From Neocallimastix lanati (nom. inval.) (lineage: Eukaryota; Neocallimastigomycota; Neocallimastigomycetes; Neocallimastigales; Neocallimastigaceae): 64,000 bases of DNA. This document shows positions 1-11,225 of the stretch, piece after piece (positions within the stretch are counted from its first letter, which is position 1; each line of letters opens with the position of its first letter). The translations under genes and the position numbers were made by a program. Under the pieces are notes generated by a model. The model saw only the letters and a program-made list of their open reading frames with translations. It had not been told where the DNA came from and ran no database searches. The DNA is taken from NCBI GenBank assembly GCA_016946835.1, contig JACVTC010000011.1:1-64000 (forward strand). The letters run 5' to 3'.

Positions 1-855
1 ATAGTACTAATTACTTTTAGTATTATTTTTCTAAATAAGGAATAATTCCTGTATATAAACAACTTAAATAACTTTATCAATATTTCTGTCTTTCGAATTA
101 AGAAATAATTGAAATGAAAGAAATAAATAAAATAAAATTTTCTGTATTTAAAATTGTAAAAGATTTTTCATATATTAATAAATGTATTTTATTTCTATTA
201 TGTCATTCAAATTAATATATAAGATTACATATTAAATTAGTATCAAAATTAAGTTAAAGTATTCAATTTTATTGTAATACTGCTTCTCTTTTTTTGTTTA
301 ATTCTTATCTATAATGCATCTTTTATATTATAGATTTATTTTGGTTAATTTGAATATTAGGAAATAATAAAATTTCTATTTATTACAATAAGGAAATAAT
401 CAATAAGATTTAAAAATCTATTGTTTTTCCATCTCTTCAACTACTTCCAGAGGCTTTGCTACTTTTATATCTTCAAAAAGATATAAATTGACTACCTTGG
501 AACCCCTTTTTAGGAGAGAGAGAAAAAAAAAAAAAAAGAAAAAAAAATAGAAATAATAAAAATAAATAAATAAAAAAAAAAATAAATAAATAAATAAAAA
601 TAATAATAAAAATAAAATAAAAATAAAATAAATAAATAAAAATAATAATAAAAATAAAATAAAAATAAATAAATAAAATAATAATAAAAATAAAATAAAA
701 ATAAAATAAATAAATAAAAAAATAATAATAAAAATAAAATAAAAATTAAAATAAAAATATAATAAATAAATAAAAATTATTGTGAAAGAATAAAATTTTT
801 TTTTGTGTTTTAATATTATATAATTTTTTTTTTTTGAATTCCTCGAACCATAACA
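1..855 (+). mobile_element. Probable LTR tail (J) of a B/G-type element
   Basis: No gene is seen here. The last bases (CGAACCATAACA) match the 3' end of the B-family LTRs. Around 450-495 there is a stretch (AGGCTTTGCT, then TCAAAAAGATATAAAT) resembling the promoter region of those LTRs (AGGCTTTACA, then CAAAAAGTATAAAT). I infer an old, divergent LTR whose left end is blurred or outside the window. It is followed directly by the CTTTT target site of element A1. Confidence 0.4.
505..777. repeat. A-rich AAAT/AATAA simple repeat
   Basis: Irregular tandem AAAT, AATA and AATAATAA units fill this stretch with almost no C or G. It is simple-sequence DNA inside the presumed old LTR J, with no coding potential. 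Confidence 0.85.
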
Positions 856-861
856 ACTTTT

Positions 862-1754
862 TGTAATAATTCTATTAAGAACTAACTCAAAATAGAATTA
901 TTAACTACAACTTAACGACTAATTCATTAAGTTGAGAAAATGAAATAAAATAAATTTTTTACCTTTAATGTAGAGTTTATTATAAAATTAATTATAATAA
1001 TAACACAACATGTAAGAGAAGAATTGTTTGTATAAATTGATCTTAAAAATATGTTTTTGAATAAAATATTTTTATTAATTTATTAAAGTTTAAAAATATA
1101 AAAAATGTTACTATTATAACTATGTTTTTTATAATAATAACTCTTGATTTCTCAAAGAGAACTCAAGAGCCTTATTTATATTTTTTTATGAAAATAAGGT
1201 TAAATAAGAAAGGGTTTTCTAATCTTAACAAATCTCTTATCTAGGAAAAGATTAGATAGAAAAACCTAGATAAGTTTTCGATCGATATTCTATCCATATC
1301 GATCATCGCATTAATTAAGTAAAACCGAATTACTTCTAAAAAGTAATTGGAAAAAATCTTAATTAACCGATTTTCCAATCTAATGATCGAAAATAAAAGA
1401 ATAAAATAATAAAAGATATTTCGATCATATAATTTATCCTTATATTAAAAATATAAAATTAAATAGTTAATAAAATACAGAATACATTATAAAATACAGA
1501 ATACATTATAAAATACAGAATACATTATAAAATACAGAATACAATACAAAATACATTAGTTACAATAGAGAATTTAGCATATTTTAAATATATTATTTAA
1601 AATTAATTAAATAAATTTTGTTAAATTAATGAATATTTAAAATTAAAATAAATAAATTTAATAAATATTATATGTAATTAAATAAAGTTATAGTTATAAT
1701 AACTTAACTAAGAAAATATAATTATTTGCTAACAAATAATTATAGATTCTTACA
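862..1754 (-). repeat. A1 3' LTR
   Basis: This copy matches 7120-8009 almost base for base. Read on the plus strand it begins TGTAATAATTC and ends GATTCTTACA. It contains about four tandem 19-bp units (ATAAAATACAGAATACATT) at 1470-1545. Confidence 0.93.
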
Positions 1755-1767
1755 TTGCTCTGTTTAA

Positions 1768-4700
1768 TTATGATGTTTCCATTAAGTCTTCATTTCTTTT
1801 AGTATATGGTTCCAATTGTGAGATATGAAATACCGGATGGAGATGTAAATTCTCTGGAAGTTCCAAACGGTAATTCATTCTTTCCCTTTTCTCGATGATT
1901 TTAAAAGGTCCAAGATATTGAGTGGATAATTTTCTAGAGGGTTCATTCGTAAAGTAGTATCTTCTAAGCATAACCAAATCATTTACCTTAAAGTCAGGTC
2001 CTACAGATTTTTTATTGTCAGCATATTTCTTAAAATCTTCTTTGGCTTTAACTAAATGTTGACGAAGGGCATTGAAATGTGAAGACCAATCCCTTGTAAG
2101 AACAGAAGCACTATCTTTTAGCAGAATCGGTGGTGAATCAATAACACAATTTGGGTCAAATCCATAGTTAGCATGAAAAGGAGTTTGAGATATTGATTTG
2201 TGAATGGAGTTGTTGTAGGACATTTCACATAAAGGGAGGTAGAAACACCATTCGTTTTGAGCAGAAGAACAATAGCAGCGAAGATATTGCTCTATTACAG
2301 CATTAGCCCGTTCAACCTGACCATTTGATTGTTGGTGGTGAGCAGTAGCAAGTCTTGGTTTGGCACGAATAGCATCGCACAACGAAGTCCAAAATTGAGA
2401 AGAGAATTGGGAGCCATGATCAGACACAATCACTTTAGGAAAACCATGATACTTAAAGACTTGGAAAAGTAAGAGCTTGGCAGTTAAGTCGGCAGAGGGA
2501 ACATCGGAGCAGGGTACTAAATGAATCATTTTAGTTAAATGATCAGAAACAACCATGATACAAGTGCAATCTTGTGAAGAAGGCAATGAAACAATAAAAT
2601 CGACGCCAATAACTTCCCAGGGTTTTGTAGGAGTAGGAAGTGGTATTAGTTTACCATAAGGTTTATGACGACGGATTTTATTTCTACAACAAACATCACA
2701 AGAAGCCACATAATTTGAAATATCTTTTTTCATATTAGGCCACCAGTAGTTCCTTCTGAGTTTTTCAAAGGTCCTATCTACCCCCTGATGGCCACTAGTG
2801 GGTGCATCATGGAAAGACTTTAAAAGTCTAGCCCTGAGACTGGAAGGGATAATAATACGCTTCTGAAAGTGAAGTACGCCATCGACGAAGGAAAATAAAG
2901 AACTTTTGATGTTGTTTGACTTATCCCTTATTTTTAAGAGGATATTTTTACAATAATTATCAGCTTTCTGTGCTTCAATAAGACTACTAATATTGTCATT
3001 TATAGCACAACAGAAAGCATTATTGTTAATTACAGGTTGTGATTCAGATGAAGAGTCAGATTTAAAGTCTGGGCGTCTTGAAAGAGCATCTGGTTTGCCA
3101 CTTTTAGCGCCTGATCTGAATGCAATCCTATAGTCAAACTTTGATAAAAAGAGACTCCAACGAATTTGTCTTTGATTTAAATGTTGGGGTTTCTTAAAAT
3201 ACAATAAGTTCTTGTGGTCTGTTATTACTTGAACAGGAAATTTTGCGCCTTCTAAATGATGCCTCCAAGTTTCAAACGCAGTAATTATAGCAAGAAGTTC
3301 TTTATCATATATAGTATAATTGACTTCTGCTTTATTGAGGGATCTAGAATGGAAGGCTACGGGATGCAATAAGTTATCAGTGTCACTAACCTGAGAAAGT
3401 ATGCATCCGACAGCAAAGTCGCTAGCATCTGTTTCAATGATGAATTCTTTCTCTGGATTAGGAAAAATGAGCACTTCATCAGCTTTAAAAGATTCTTTCA
3501 ATTTATTAAAAGCTTCATTTGCTGATTCATCCCAATTAAATGTAGTATTTTTCCTTAAAAGTCGACGAAGAGGTTCCATATTTTTGGCAAAATTATTGAT
3601 AAACTTTCTATAGAAATTACATAAGCCTAGAAAACTTTGTAATTCCTTTTGATTCTTCGGAATAGGCCAATCCAGAACAGATTTTACCTTATCCTTATCC
3701 ATAGTGAGACCATCTACAGAAACAGTGAAGCCTAAGAAAGTGGTTTTAGTAACATGGAAGTCACATTTCTCTAATTTAGCATATAATCCATTGTTGATGA
3801 GAAGTTGAAGAACGATCCTAACATGTTTAATATGTTCTTCTTCGTTGTTAGAGTAAATAATGATGTCGTCCAGATAGACTTGCATGAAAGAACCAATGAT
3901 ATCACTGAAGATATCTTGTACAAAACGTTGAAAAACCGAAGGGGCATTTCGAAGACCAAAAGGCATAACGAGATATTCGAAATGTCCTAAAGGGGTTCTA
4001 AAAGCAGTAAGATATTCGTGACCTTCTTTAACTCTGATTAGGTTATAAGCAGATCTAAGGTCAAGACGCGTAAATATCTTAGCTCCTTGAAAGGATTCAA
4101 TCAAGTCATTTATTCGTGGAATTGGGTAGCTATTACGGATTGTGATAGCATTTAATCGGCGATAATCTACACAGAGTCTAAGGGTACCATCGCGTTTCAT
4201 TACAAATAATATAGGAGCACCTGCTGGTGATTTTGACTTCCTAATGAATTTCTTTTTTAAGTTTTCCTTAATATAATCCTTTAAAGCTTTCAATTCTTGT
4301 ACAGTAAGAGAGTATATTGGACCAAAATAAAGTTGTCCACCAGGAATAAGCTCAATAGCAATATCATAGTCACGATGGGGTGGTAAGTTCTCAGCTTGTT
4401 TCTTTTCAAATACTATTTTAAGATCCGAATAGTATTTATTAATAATCTCTTCTTTTCCCTGAACGTCAGTGTTTACTTCTTCTGAATCAATCATTGCGGC
4501 ACATAAATCAGAATCTGAGATATCTGTATCAAAAGCCGAATTTGGTAATACTGAATCTTCTTCTGAATTCTCCAACATTGAAGCAGTAATATTTTTATTT
4601 TGATTAAAAAACTTATTACTTTTGGAGGATGGGCAATGTGAGCCACAGTATCTACCAAGGAAGTAGATTCTATTATTTTTATAATCGATGAAAGGATTGT

Positions 4701-5811
4701 GAACGGATAACCAATCCCTTCCAAGAATACCATTAATGCCCTGAAGAGATAGATTAGCAATGCAGAATTCAAAAGTTTCCTTATGATCCATAAATTTTAA
4801 TTTAAGGGGCTTAGTAGTTTGCCTGATATTCATACTTTTCCCATTAGGAAGTTGGATGTTGATTTGGGAATTGAGTCCTAACACAGGTAATTTATTAGAA
4901 TTTGCGAAGTTTTTACAAATAAAACTTCTGGCAGAACCCGAATCAATTAATAGATTTGCCTTAATATTTCTTCCATTAATATCAAGGTAGAAGGTAGTTG
5001 TGATTGTTGTTTTAATATTCGGGGTGTAATTTGCTGAAAGTATGTCGTTTTTTGACTTATTTTTTCTGAAATGAGAATGTTTAGAATTCTTTTCTGATTT
5101 TAATAAATCGTTTCTCTTCCTATGAAACGACATTTTTCCATTAAATTTATTTTTTTGATTGTGGCGTAGACGACTTTCCAAAAAACACTTCTTATCAATT
5201 CCAATAATAATGTTGGTAGCTTCAAAAAGAGTAGATGGCTTTTCGAGTTTATCAAACTCTTCGCGGACTTTGTCAAGTAGACCCTTACCGATTATATCGA
5301 TTAAAACTTCGTCGGGCCATCCTAAACGTCCAGCCAATCTCCGAAATTCAATAGTATATTCAGCAACATTTCCTAGTTGAAGTTGTTTCAATTTCCATAA
5401 CTTTTCCATGATGACATATTTTTGCTTCCTTTCATTCCCAATATCAAAGTTATCCAGTAAGAGCTTCTTAAACTTACTAAATTCAAGGTTCTTTAGAGTA
5501 CCATCAGTTAAAAGAGAAAGACCCCATTTTCTGGCGGTACCAGTAAGTTTATTAATAACAAAAGAACTTTTTAGTTCATCCTTTTGAAAAGAATTTGGAT
5601 GCTCCTTAAAGAAATCTTCACTTTGAATTAAAATTTCTAAGATATTTAGTTTATTGCTTTCATTTTCCTTTTGGAGGACACCATTAGGAGAAAAGAAAGC
5701 AGGAATGAAGTCAGCAATTGCAGTAATAAGTTTGGATGCATTTTCATCATGGAGATAGGAATTATTAACTTCACTTGAGGAAATTGCTTGTTTATTACTA
5801 TTGAAATCCAT
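1768..5811 (-). CDS. Gag-Pol polyprotein of element A1
   Basis: A single 1347-residue frame encodes Gag and Pol fused without a stop between them. Seen in order: a retrotransposon Gag domain (about residues 50-200, no CCHC knuckle visible); an aspartic protease with LIDSGS near 289; a reverse transcriptase with YLDD near 646; RNase H starting near TDAS at 793; an integrase with an HHCC zinc region (GHQG near 1005) and a DDE core (GVDF, SDHGSQF near 1130, NGQVERAN); and a short tail ending soon after HISQLEPY, with no chromodomain. Domain order RT-RNaseH-IN is that of Ty3/gypsy. The ATG lies just downstream of the long leader. It looks whole. The copy at 18745-22788 is nearly identical in sequence. 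Confidence 0.93.
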   Translation of the reverse strand: MDFNSNKQAISSSEVNNSYLHDENASKLITAIADFIPAFFSPNGVLQKENESNKLNILEILIQSEDFFKEHPNSFQKDELKSSFVINKLTGTARKWGLSLLTDGTLKNLEFSKFKKLLLDNFDIGNERKQKYVIMEKLWKLKQLQLGNVAEYTIEFRRLAGRLGWPDEVLIDIIGKGLLDKVREEFDKLEKPSTLFEATNIIIGIDKKCFLESRLRHNQKNKFNGKMSFHRKRNDLLKSEKNSKHSHFRKNKSKNDILSANYTPNIKTTITTTFYLDINGRNIKANLLIDSGSARSFICKNFANSNKLPVLGLNSQINIQLPNGKSMNIRQTTKPLKLKFMDHKETFEFCIANLSLQGINGILGRDWLSVHNPFIDYKNNRIYFLGRYCGSHCPSSKSNKFFNQNKNITASMLENSEEDSVLPNSAFDTDISDSDLCAAMIDSEEVNTDVQGKEEIINKYYSDLKIVFEKKQAENLPPHRDYDIAIELIPGGQLYFGPIYSLTVQELKALKDYIKENLKKKFIRKSKSPAGAPILFVMKRDGTLRLCVDYRRLNAITIRNSYPIPRINDLIESFQGAKIFTRLDLRSAYNLIRVKEGHEYLTAFRTPLGHFEYLVMPFGLRNAPSVFQRFVQDIFSDIIGSFMQVYLDDIIIYSNNEEEHIKHVRIVLQLLINNGLYAKLEKCDFHVTKTTFLGFTVSVDGLTMDKDKVKSVLDWPIPKNQKELQSFLGLCNFYRKFINNFAKNMEPLRRLLRKNTTFNWDESANEAFNKLKESFKADEVLIFPNPEKEFIIETDASDFAVGCILSQVSDTDNLLHPVAFHSRSLNKAEVNYTIYDKELLAIITAFETWRHHLEGAKFPVQVITDHKNLLYFKKPQHLNQRQIRWSLFLSKFDYRIAFRSGAKSGKPDALSRRPDFKSDSSSESQPVINNNAFCCAINDNISSLIEAQKADNYCKNILLKIRDKSNNIKSSLFSFVDGVLHFQKRIIIPSSLRARLLKSFHDAPTSGHQGVDRTFEKLRRNYWWPNMKKDISNYVASCDVCCRNKIRRHKPYGKLIPLPTPTKPWEVIGVDFIVSLPSSQDCTCIMVVSDHLTKMIHLVPCSDVPSADLTAKLLLFQVFKYHGFPKVIVSDHGSQFSSQFWTSLCDAIRAKPRLATAHHQQSNGQVERANAVIEQYLRCYCSSAQNEWCFYLPLCEMSYNNSIHKSISQTPFHANYGFDPNCVIDSPPILLKDSASVLTRDWSSHFNALRQHLVKAKEDFKKYADNKKSVGPDFKVNDLVMLRRYYFTNEPSRKLSTQYLGPFKIIEKRERMNYRLELPENLHLHPVFHISQLEPYTKRNEDLMETS

Positions 5812-6630
5812 TTTTATGCCTTTAGTATAGATAAAAATAGGATAGAGTTAACAAAATGGACATTTTTATTACACAAAATTAAGAATTATAATAAGGATTT
5901 TGATTAATAAATATTTTATAGAATACACTTTAATTTCTTCCTTCCCGTGTTACCGTCATTTGGTTTATCAACCAAAGGGCTGAGGTGTAGGTCTAATGTT
6001 ACAGCCTACCAGTAACGGTCAACTACGTACTTGGAAATTAAATTAAAATGATTAACAAAATATTATTATAAACTTATCCTTTATTATAAACTTCTGCATA
6101 AATACAATATTTAGTATTATTTTAATTAAAATTCAATATCACTTTCTTATGCCTTACAACATTCAAAAACCGGCAAAAGTGATCCATTAAAACATAAAAA
6201 AAATTATTTTATGTTTTCCATAGCAGTTTTATATAATCAAGCATAAAAAAAAAACATAACTGCTATAACCAATTTTGTTTGGGATAAACAAACTGTTAAA
6301 ACCCATTATTAAAATTAAAACTATATAATTTTACTTCAATACATAGTATTGAAGAACCTCGAGGCCTTCGGTGACCAAGAGTTCCTTATTCGCTAGAGCT
6401 ACATTCGGATAACCTATACTTTCACGTGAAATACTGCATTTCCGTACAGTACAAACCGCTACGGTATAGGAAAAGGAGACCTTTCCTTTATTACTACCTA
6501 AAAATGTACTCACCATCCCCAATTAGATGGCTAACTCTATATATGAAGGTATTATTACCTTCTCAGTTTGTTATTTTTAATTTATTTTTTAATGTTTTTA
6601 TTTATTTCTTTATTTATTTATTATTATTAT

Positions 6631-6665
<35 letters not shown>

Positions 6666-6859
6666 ATTTTAAATTATTCTTTCTATTCTTAATTATATTA
6701 TCTAAAATTATTCTATATTATTAATTCTATATTATTAAAATAATTCTAATCTATTATATATTATTATATTCATTCTAAAATTATTTTAATTAAATTATTA
6801 TAATCTAAAACTATTCTAAAATATTAATTTATTATTCTATTATTAAAAAAAAAAAATTT

Positions 6860-6925
<66 letters not shown>

Positions 6926-7119
6926 ATTTCAATCAAAATTGCTAAAAAAAAAAAAAAAAAATTTTTTTTTTTTGTGTCACTCTAGCTATATATTATTATT
7001 GTATTCTAATATATATAATTTCAATAGGCTAATTCACTAATAAAATTTCCAATGTTACACTATTCTAAAAATTTTTCACATTTTATCTAACCCTAAGCTA
7101 ATCTAAGAAGAGTTATTAT
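5812..7119 (-). other. A1 transcribed leader, structured
   Basis: This non-coding stretch lies between the 5' LTR and the Gag start. Most is AT-rich with several long T tracts (6632-6661, 6857-6925). At 5949-6016 there is a less AT-rich island with nested pairing: an outer GTTAC/GTAAC stem enclosing a 7-bp hairpin (TTTGGTT/AACCAAA, 5959-5976) and a GTAGG/CCTAC hairpin (5987-6009). A similarly higher-GC patch follows at 6355-6550. Both islands are conserved in the A2 copy. I see no gene. Confidence 0.7.
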
Positions 7120-8009
7120 TGTAATAATTCTATTAAGAACTAACTCAAAATAGAATTATTAACTACAACTTAACGACTAATTCATTAAGTTGAGAAAATG
7201 AAATAAAATAAATTTTTTACCTTTAATGTAGAGTTTATTATAAAATTAATTATAATAATAACACAACATGTAAGAGAAGAATTGTTTGTATAAATTGATC
7301 TTAAAAATATGTTTTTGAATAAAATATTTTTATTAATTTATTAAAGTTAAAAATATAAAAATGTTACTATTATAACTATGTTTTTTATAATAATAACTCT
7401 TGATTTCTCAAAGAGAACTCAAGAGCCTTATTTATATTTTTTTATGAAAATAAGGTTAAATAAGAAAGGGTTTTCTAATCTTAACAAATCTCTTATCTAG
7501 GAAAAGATTAGATAGAAAAACCTAGATAAGTTTTCGATCGATATTCTATCCATATCGATCATCGCATTAATTAAGTAAAACCGATTACTTCTAAAAAGTA
7601 ATTGGAAAAAATCTTAATTAACCGATTTTCCAATCTAATGATCGAAAATAAAAGAATAAAATAATAAAAGATATTTCGATCATATAATTTATCCTTATAT
7701 TAAAAATATAAAATTAAATAGTTAATAAAATACAGAATACATTATAAAATACAGAATACATTATAAAATACAGAATACATTATAAAATACAGAATACAAT
7801 ACAAAATACATTAGTTACAATAGAGAATTTAGCATATTTTAAATATATTATTTAAAATTAATTAAATAAATTTTGTTAAATTAATGAATATTTAAAATTA
7901 AAATAAATAAATTTAATAAATATTATATGTAATTAAATAAAGTTATAGTTATAATAACTTAACTAAGAAAATATAATTATTTGCTAACAAATAATTATAG
8001 ATTCTTACA
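7120..8009 (-). repeat. A1 5' LTR
   Basis: 890 bp, with the same TG...CA ends as 862-1754. In minus orientation this is the promoter-bearing LTR. The next bases (8010-8014, CTTTT) are the target duplication and overlap the first T of LTR B1. Confidence 0.93.
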
Positions 8010-8013
8010 CTTT

Positions 8014-8851
8014 TGGTAAAGAACGAACATATAATGGATTATTAATTAGAATTTCAACTTACTTTAGAATCCATTATATTATTCTTTACTTAATATTACT
8101 TTACTATATTTTCTATACTAAAATATTTTTTAAATATATTTTTTTTATATTTTTATTAAAAGTTTCTAAAATATTATCAATAATTCTATATTTTTACTAT
8201 TAATATCAATATCTATAATTTACCTAAAATTTTATTATTTTATTAAAGTGTTTATTATCAATATTAATATTTTATTTTTATTTTCAAATATATTATTATA
8301 TTATTATTATATTGTATCAATATTAAACTTGTATTCTTTTTAGTATTTTATTTTATTTTTAAATTGATTATTTAATATTTTTTTATTCCCCACAAATAAA
8401 ATCAAATCTTAATTGATTAATAATAAATATTAAATATATTATAGTTTTTAAATTTATTTTATATAAAATATAAGAATATTATATTAACATTCTTGATTAA
8501 AATAACTTTATTTTTCTGTAAAATCTTTTTAAATTTTGTTTGTTACTTTTCGTATATATTAAATAATTTAGTTTTAGTATATGAAAAATAATATAAAATT
8601 ATATAAACAAAATTTATTAAAATAAAAATACTTATGAATTAGTTAATTTAAATTAATATAAAATTTTAAGTAATTAGTAATAGTAAATATTTTTTTTTAA
8701 ATATGATAATAAAATGTAGAAAGGCTTTACATATTTATTTTTTTTCAAAAAGTATAAATAAGTGAAGTTTTTCAATAATTAAAATGTAGACAAAAAGAAT
8801 ATTGAAAATAAATAATTAAATAAAAATTCTAATAAAACCCGAACCATAACA
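8014..8851 (+). repeat. B1 5' LTR
   Basis: Starts TGGTAAAGAACG and ends CCGAACCATAACA. A TATAAATA box at 8753-8760 is the likely promoter. It has the same length as 16249-17086. Confidence 0.93.
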
Positions 8852-8858
8852 TAATTTA

Positions 8859-8876
8859 TGGTGGAGATATCGGGGA
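8859..8876 (+). promoter_or_regulatory. B1 tRNA primer-binding site
   Basis: TGGTGGAGATATCGGGGA lies 7 bp past the LTR. It begins with TGG, the complement of a tRNA CCA end. The same 18 bases follow the 5' LTR of D (34183-34200) and of remnant B3 (50827-50844), which supports a functional site. The tRNA species was not identified. Confidence 0.8.
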
Positions 8877-9158
8877 ATATTAGAAAAATAAAATTTAATA
8901 TTATTTATTAATTAAATTATTTAACAAAGCCTTGGATATAGATTTCCGGGCTAAGTTTAACCTACATAGTAATTGGGCTAGTAGGCTCTGGACTGCTGTA
9001 TTTTATATTGAATACAGTAGCCGTGGTACCCGCGTGGCATGACGCCGTGAAGAGGCAAGCTGCACGTCAGACAGGGTATACTATCAGATTATCCATAAGT
9101 TTTGTTAAATAATAATAATTAATAATTTAATATTAATATTAATAATAATAAAAGTTAT

Positions 9159-9222
<64 letters not shown>

Positions 9223-9807
9223 TTGGAAAACTTTGGAAAACTTTAGTTTTTGTAGTAACTTTATTTAATTATAGATTATAGATAAAAAATAATAATAAAA
9301 AAAAAAATAATAAAAAGTTAACAAATTTACGAAGTTAATATTCGAGTAAGACAGTGTTAGCTTGCAGGATATTAATTTCATAAACTCTTATTTACAATTT
9401 TGCAAGGTTTTGTAGATTGTAAACGCGAGTATCTCAAGGAACAAATCCTTGACAATTAGGCAAATACGCCCTAGAACTATAAAACCTTCACGCTGAAGGC
9501 AACTACACACTTCAACAGGTGATAGTTTGTTCACTCGCGCAGAAAATAAGAGGTGGGTCAGGTTCGATCCCTGATAAAACCCTGGTCATTCTTGCGAAGT
9601 GACGTTAAAATATATAGTTTTTTTTATTTTTATTTTAGGCTTTTATAAATTTGTTCGCCTATTATTATTATTATTATTATTTTTTTTTTTTTTTGCAATA
9701 AAATAAAAATATATATATTTTTTTCCTTTTATTAAAATAATAAATATTTCATTAATAAATTTTTTTTTATAAATAATAAATTAAATTTTTCTTTAGTGTA
9801 GAACAAA

Positions 9808-9857
<50 letters not shown>

Positions 9858-9899
9858 TTTTTTTAACCAATAGTATTATCATAGATATAGATTTATATA

Positions 9900-9949
<50 letters not shown>

Positions 9950-11225
9950 TAATTAATGATAAATATTAAAATAATAAGCAAAAAAAAAAAATTTTTTTTT
10001 TTGTAGTACAAATTTTTAATTTTTTTAATAAGAATAAATTTTATAAATAAATTTTTTTTTTTATAATTCTAAATAATAAATTGTAATTTTTTTATGTTTA
10101 TCAGTTTATTTTATTTTTTTTTAATATATACATGTACAATATATATATATATAGAATATATAAAATTAGATTATTATTATTATTTATCAAATAAGTGTAT
10201 TATTTTTATAATTTTATATAATTAAATTTTTTTATTGAAATTTTTATAATTGAAATATTTTTTTTTGTGTGTGTTAAATTTTCTATTATTCGTTATATAA
10301 TTAATTAAATTTTAATTAAAAAGAAAAATATAAATAAGCTGTCTTACAACTCTCTACGCGGGATAGTTGAACACCCACACATAATACTTTATTGTTTTGA
10401 TCTTGTTGATACTGGGAAGGATACGTTATTATCTTCTTTATTACTAACAATAAGTTAGCCAAATTAAAAAGAATTTAATATTGCTACCTTCTTTTTATTA
10501 AGTTTCTTAATAATTAACAATCGACATTATCAACTTATCAATAAAGAGCTAAGGGGACTTATTGTAAGAAGGGTTAACAAGCTATATATTTGATGGTTCA
10601 ACACTATATAGTTTGGCTTGTATTTTAACTTTTTATTTAATATTTCATTAAATGTTATAACAAAGAATTAATAGAATAATAAATATATACAAAAAAGAAA
10701 TAAAAATAAAAATAAATATACATTATTATTATTATTTAAGTATTTATACAATTTGCTTTATGTTATATTAATTATTTTAATAAAGGAAATAAATATATTA
10801 AATAAAATTAAATAAAGAAGTTATTACTACAAATAAGTTTAAAAAAAAAAAAAAAAAGATTAAGATATACATATTTTGTGTATTAATGCTTAAGAGAATA
10901 TAATAAACATTAAAATTCATAATAAAAAGCTTCAGATTTTCAAATTGCGTTTTTGAGTCTGAATTTATTTTTTTTTTAGTTTCAGATTTTCGAAGGGTGT
11001 TTTCGAGTCTGAATTAATTTATCAGATTTTCAGAGAGAGATTCTGAGTCTGAATTATTATTGGAATAAAGAATTGGATTGTCAGAGGGTTTTCTGAGTCC
11101 ATAATTATATTATTATTAAACAAAGATAAATTTTTTTTTTTTTTTTTTGTTATTAAATATATTTTTAAAGTAAACATATTTTTAAATTGGATATCATAGC
11201 ATTAATACCATTTTTAAATTTTCAA
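8877..11225 (+). other. B1 leader (long, non-coding, structured)
   Basis: 2.3 kb without a credible gene. It holds: a higher-GC block at 8930-9095 with a CTGTATT/AATACAG hairpin (8996-9017) and a motif shared with E (9038-9083); poly-A tracts (9162-9220, 9813-9853, 9903-9945); a block at 9330-9600 that is also kept in B3; a two-part stem at 10577-10621 (ACAAG and CTATATA pairing with TATATAG and CTTGT); and the four-hairpin row at 10931-11101. Confidence 0.75.
10931..11101 (+). other. Row of four co-varying hairpins in the B1 leader
   Basis: Four successive hairpins lie at 10931-10963, 10981-11013, 11022-11052 and 11074-11101. Each has an outer stem, a small asymmetric internal loop (UUU or similar against a single G) and an inner stem. 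Outer pairs are TCAGA/TCTGA three times and TGGA/TCCA once. Inner pairs are TCAAA/TTTGA, TCGAA/TTCGA, TCAGA/TCTGA and TCAGA/TCTGA. The sequences change while pairing is kept, which suggests selection on RNA shape. The row lies about 125 bp before the Gag ATG, where a packaging or translation signal could sit. The function is unknown. Confidence 0.75.

Larger units (their letters stand above)
862..8009 (-). mobile_element. Ty3/gypsy LTR retrotransposon A1, looks whole
   Basis: A complete element of 7148 bp in minus orientation. Near-identical LTRs (893 and 890 bp, TG...CA ends) flank one long Gag-Pol frame and a 1.3 kb leader. The 5-bp target site CTTTT is at 857-861 and again at 8010-8014, so the insertion is clean. 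The near-identity of the LTRs suggests a recent insertion. It sits exactly between LTR J and the first base of LTR B1. A second copy of the family is at 17850-24974. On the coding strand no TGG-type tRNA primer site follows the 5' LTR, so priming may differ from B, D and E. Confidence 0.93.

Noticed and set aside
505-777. Possible telomeric repeat
   Set aside because: The units are irregular AAAT/AATAA without the G-rich strand of known telomeres.
1470-1560. Possible CRISPR-like repeat array
   Set aside because: These are directly adjacent 19-bp tandem units without spacers, inside an LTR, in eukaryotic DNA.
3401-3613. Short open frames opposite or inside the pol genes (also near 3771, 4491, 5159, 14098, 20748, 21468, 22136, 37405, 46131)
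   Set aside because: They are shadows of the polyprotein frames and have no independent support.
8930-9095. Possible self-cleaving ribozyme in the B leader
   Set aside because: Hammerhead core words (CTGATGA, GAAA) are not present in the right arrangement, and I cannot support another ribozyme class.
9480-9600. Possible tRNA with a T-loop-like GGTTCGATCCC
   Set aside because: No acceptor stem, anticodon arm or D-loop could be matched around it. It is part of the B leader and recurs in B3.
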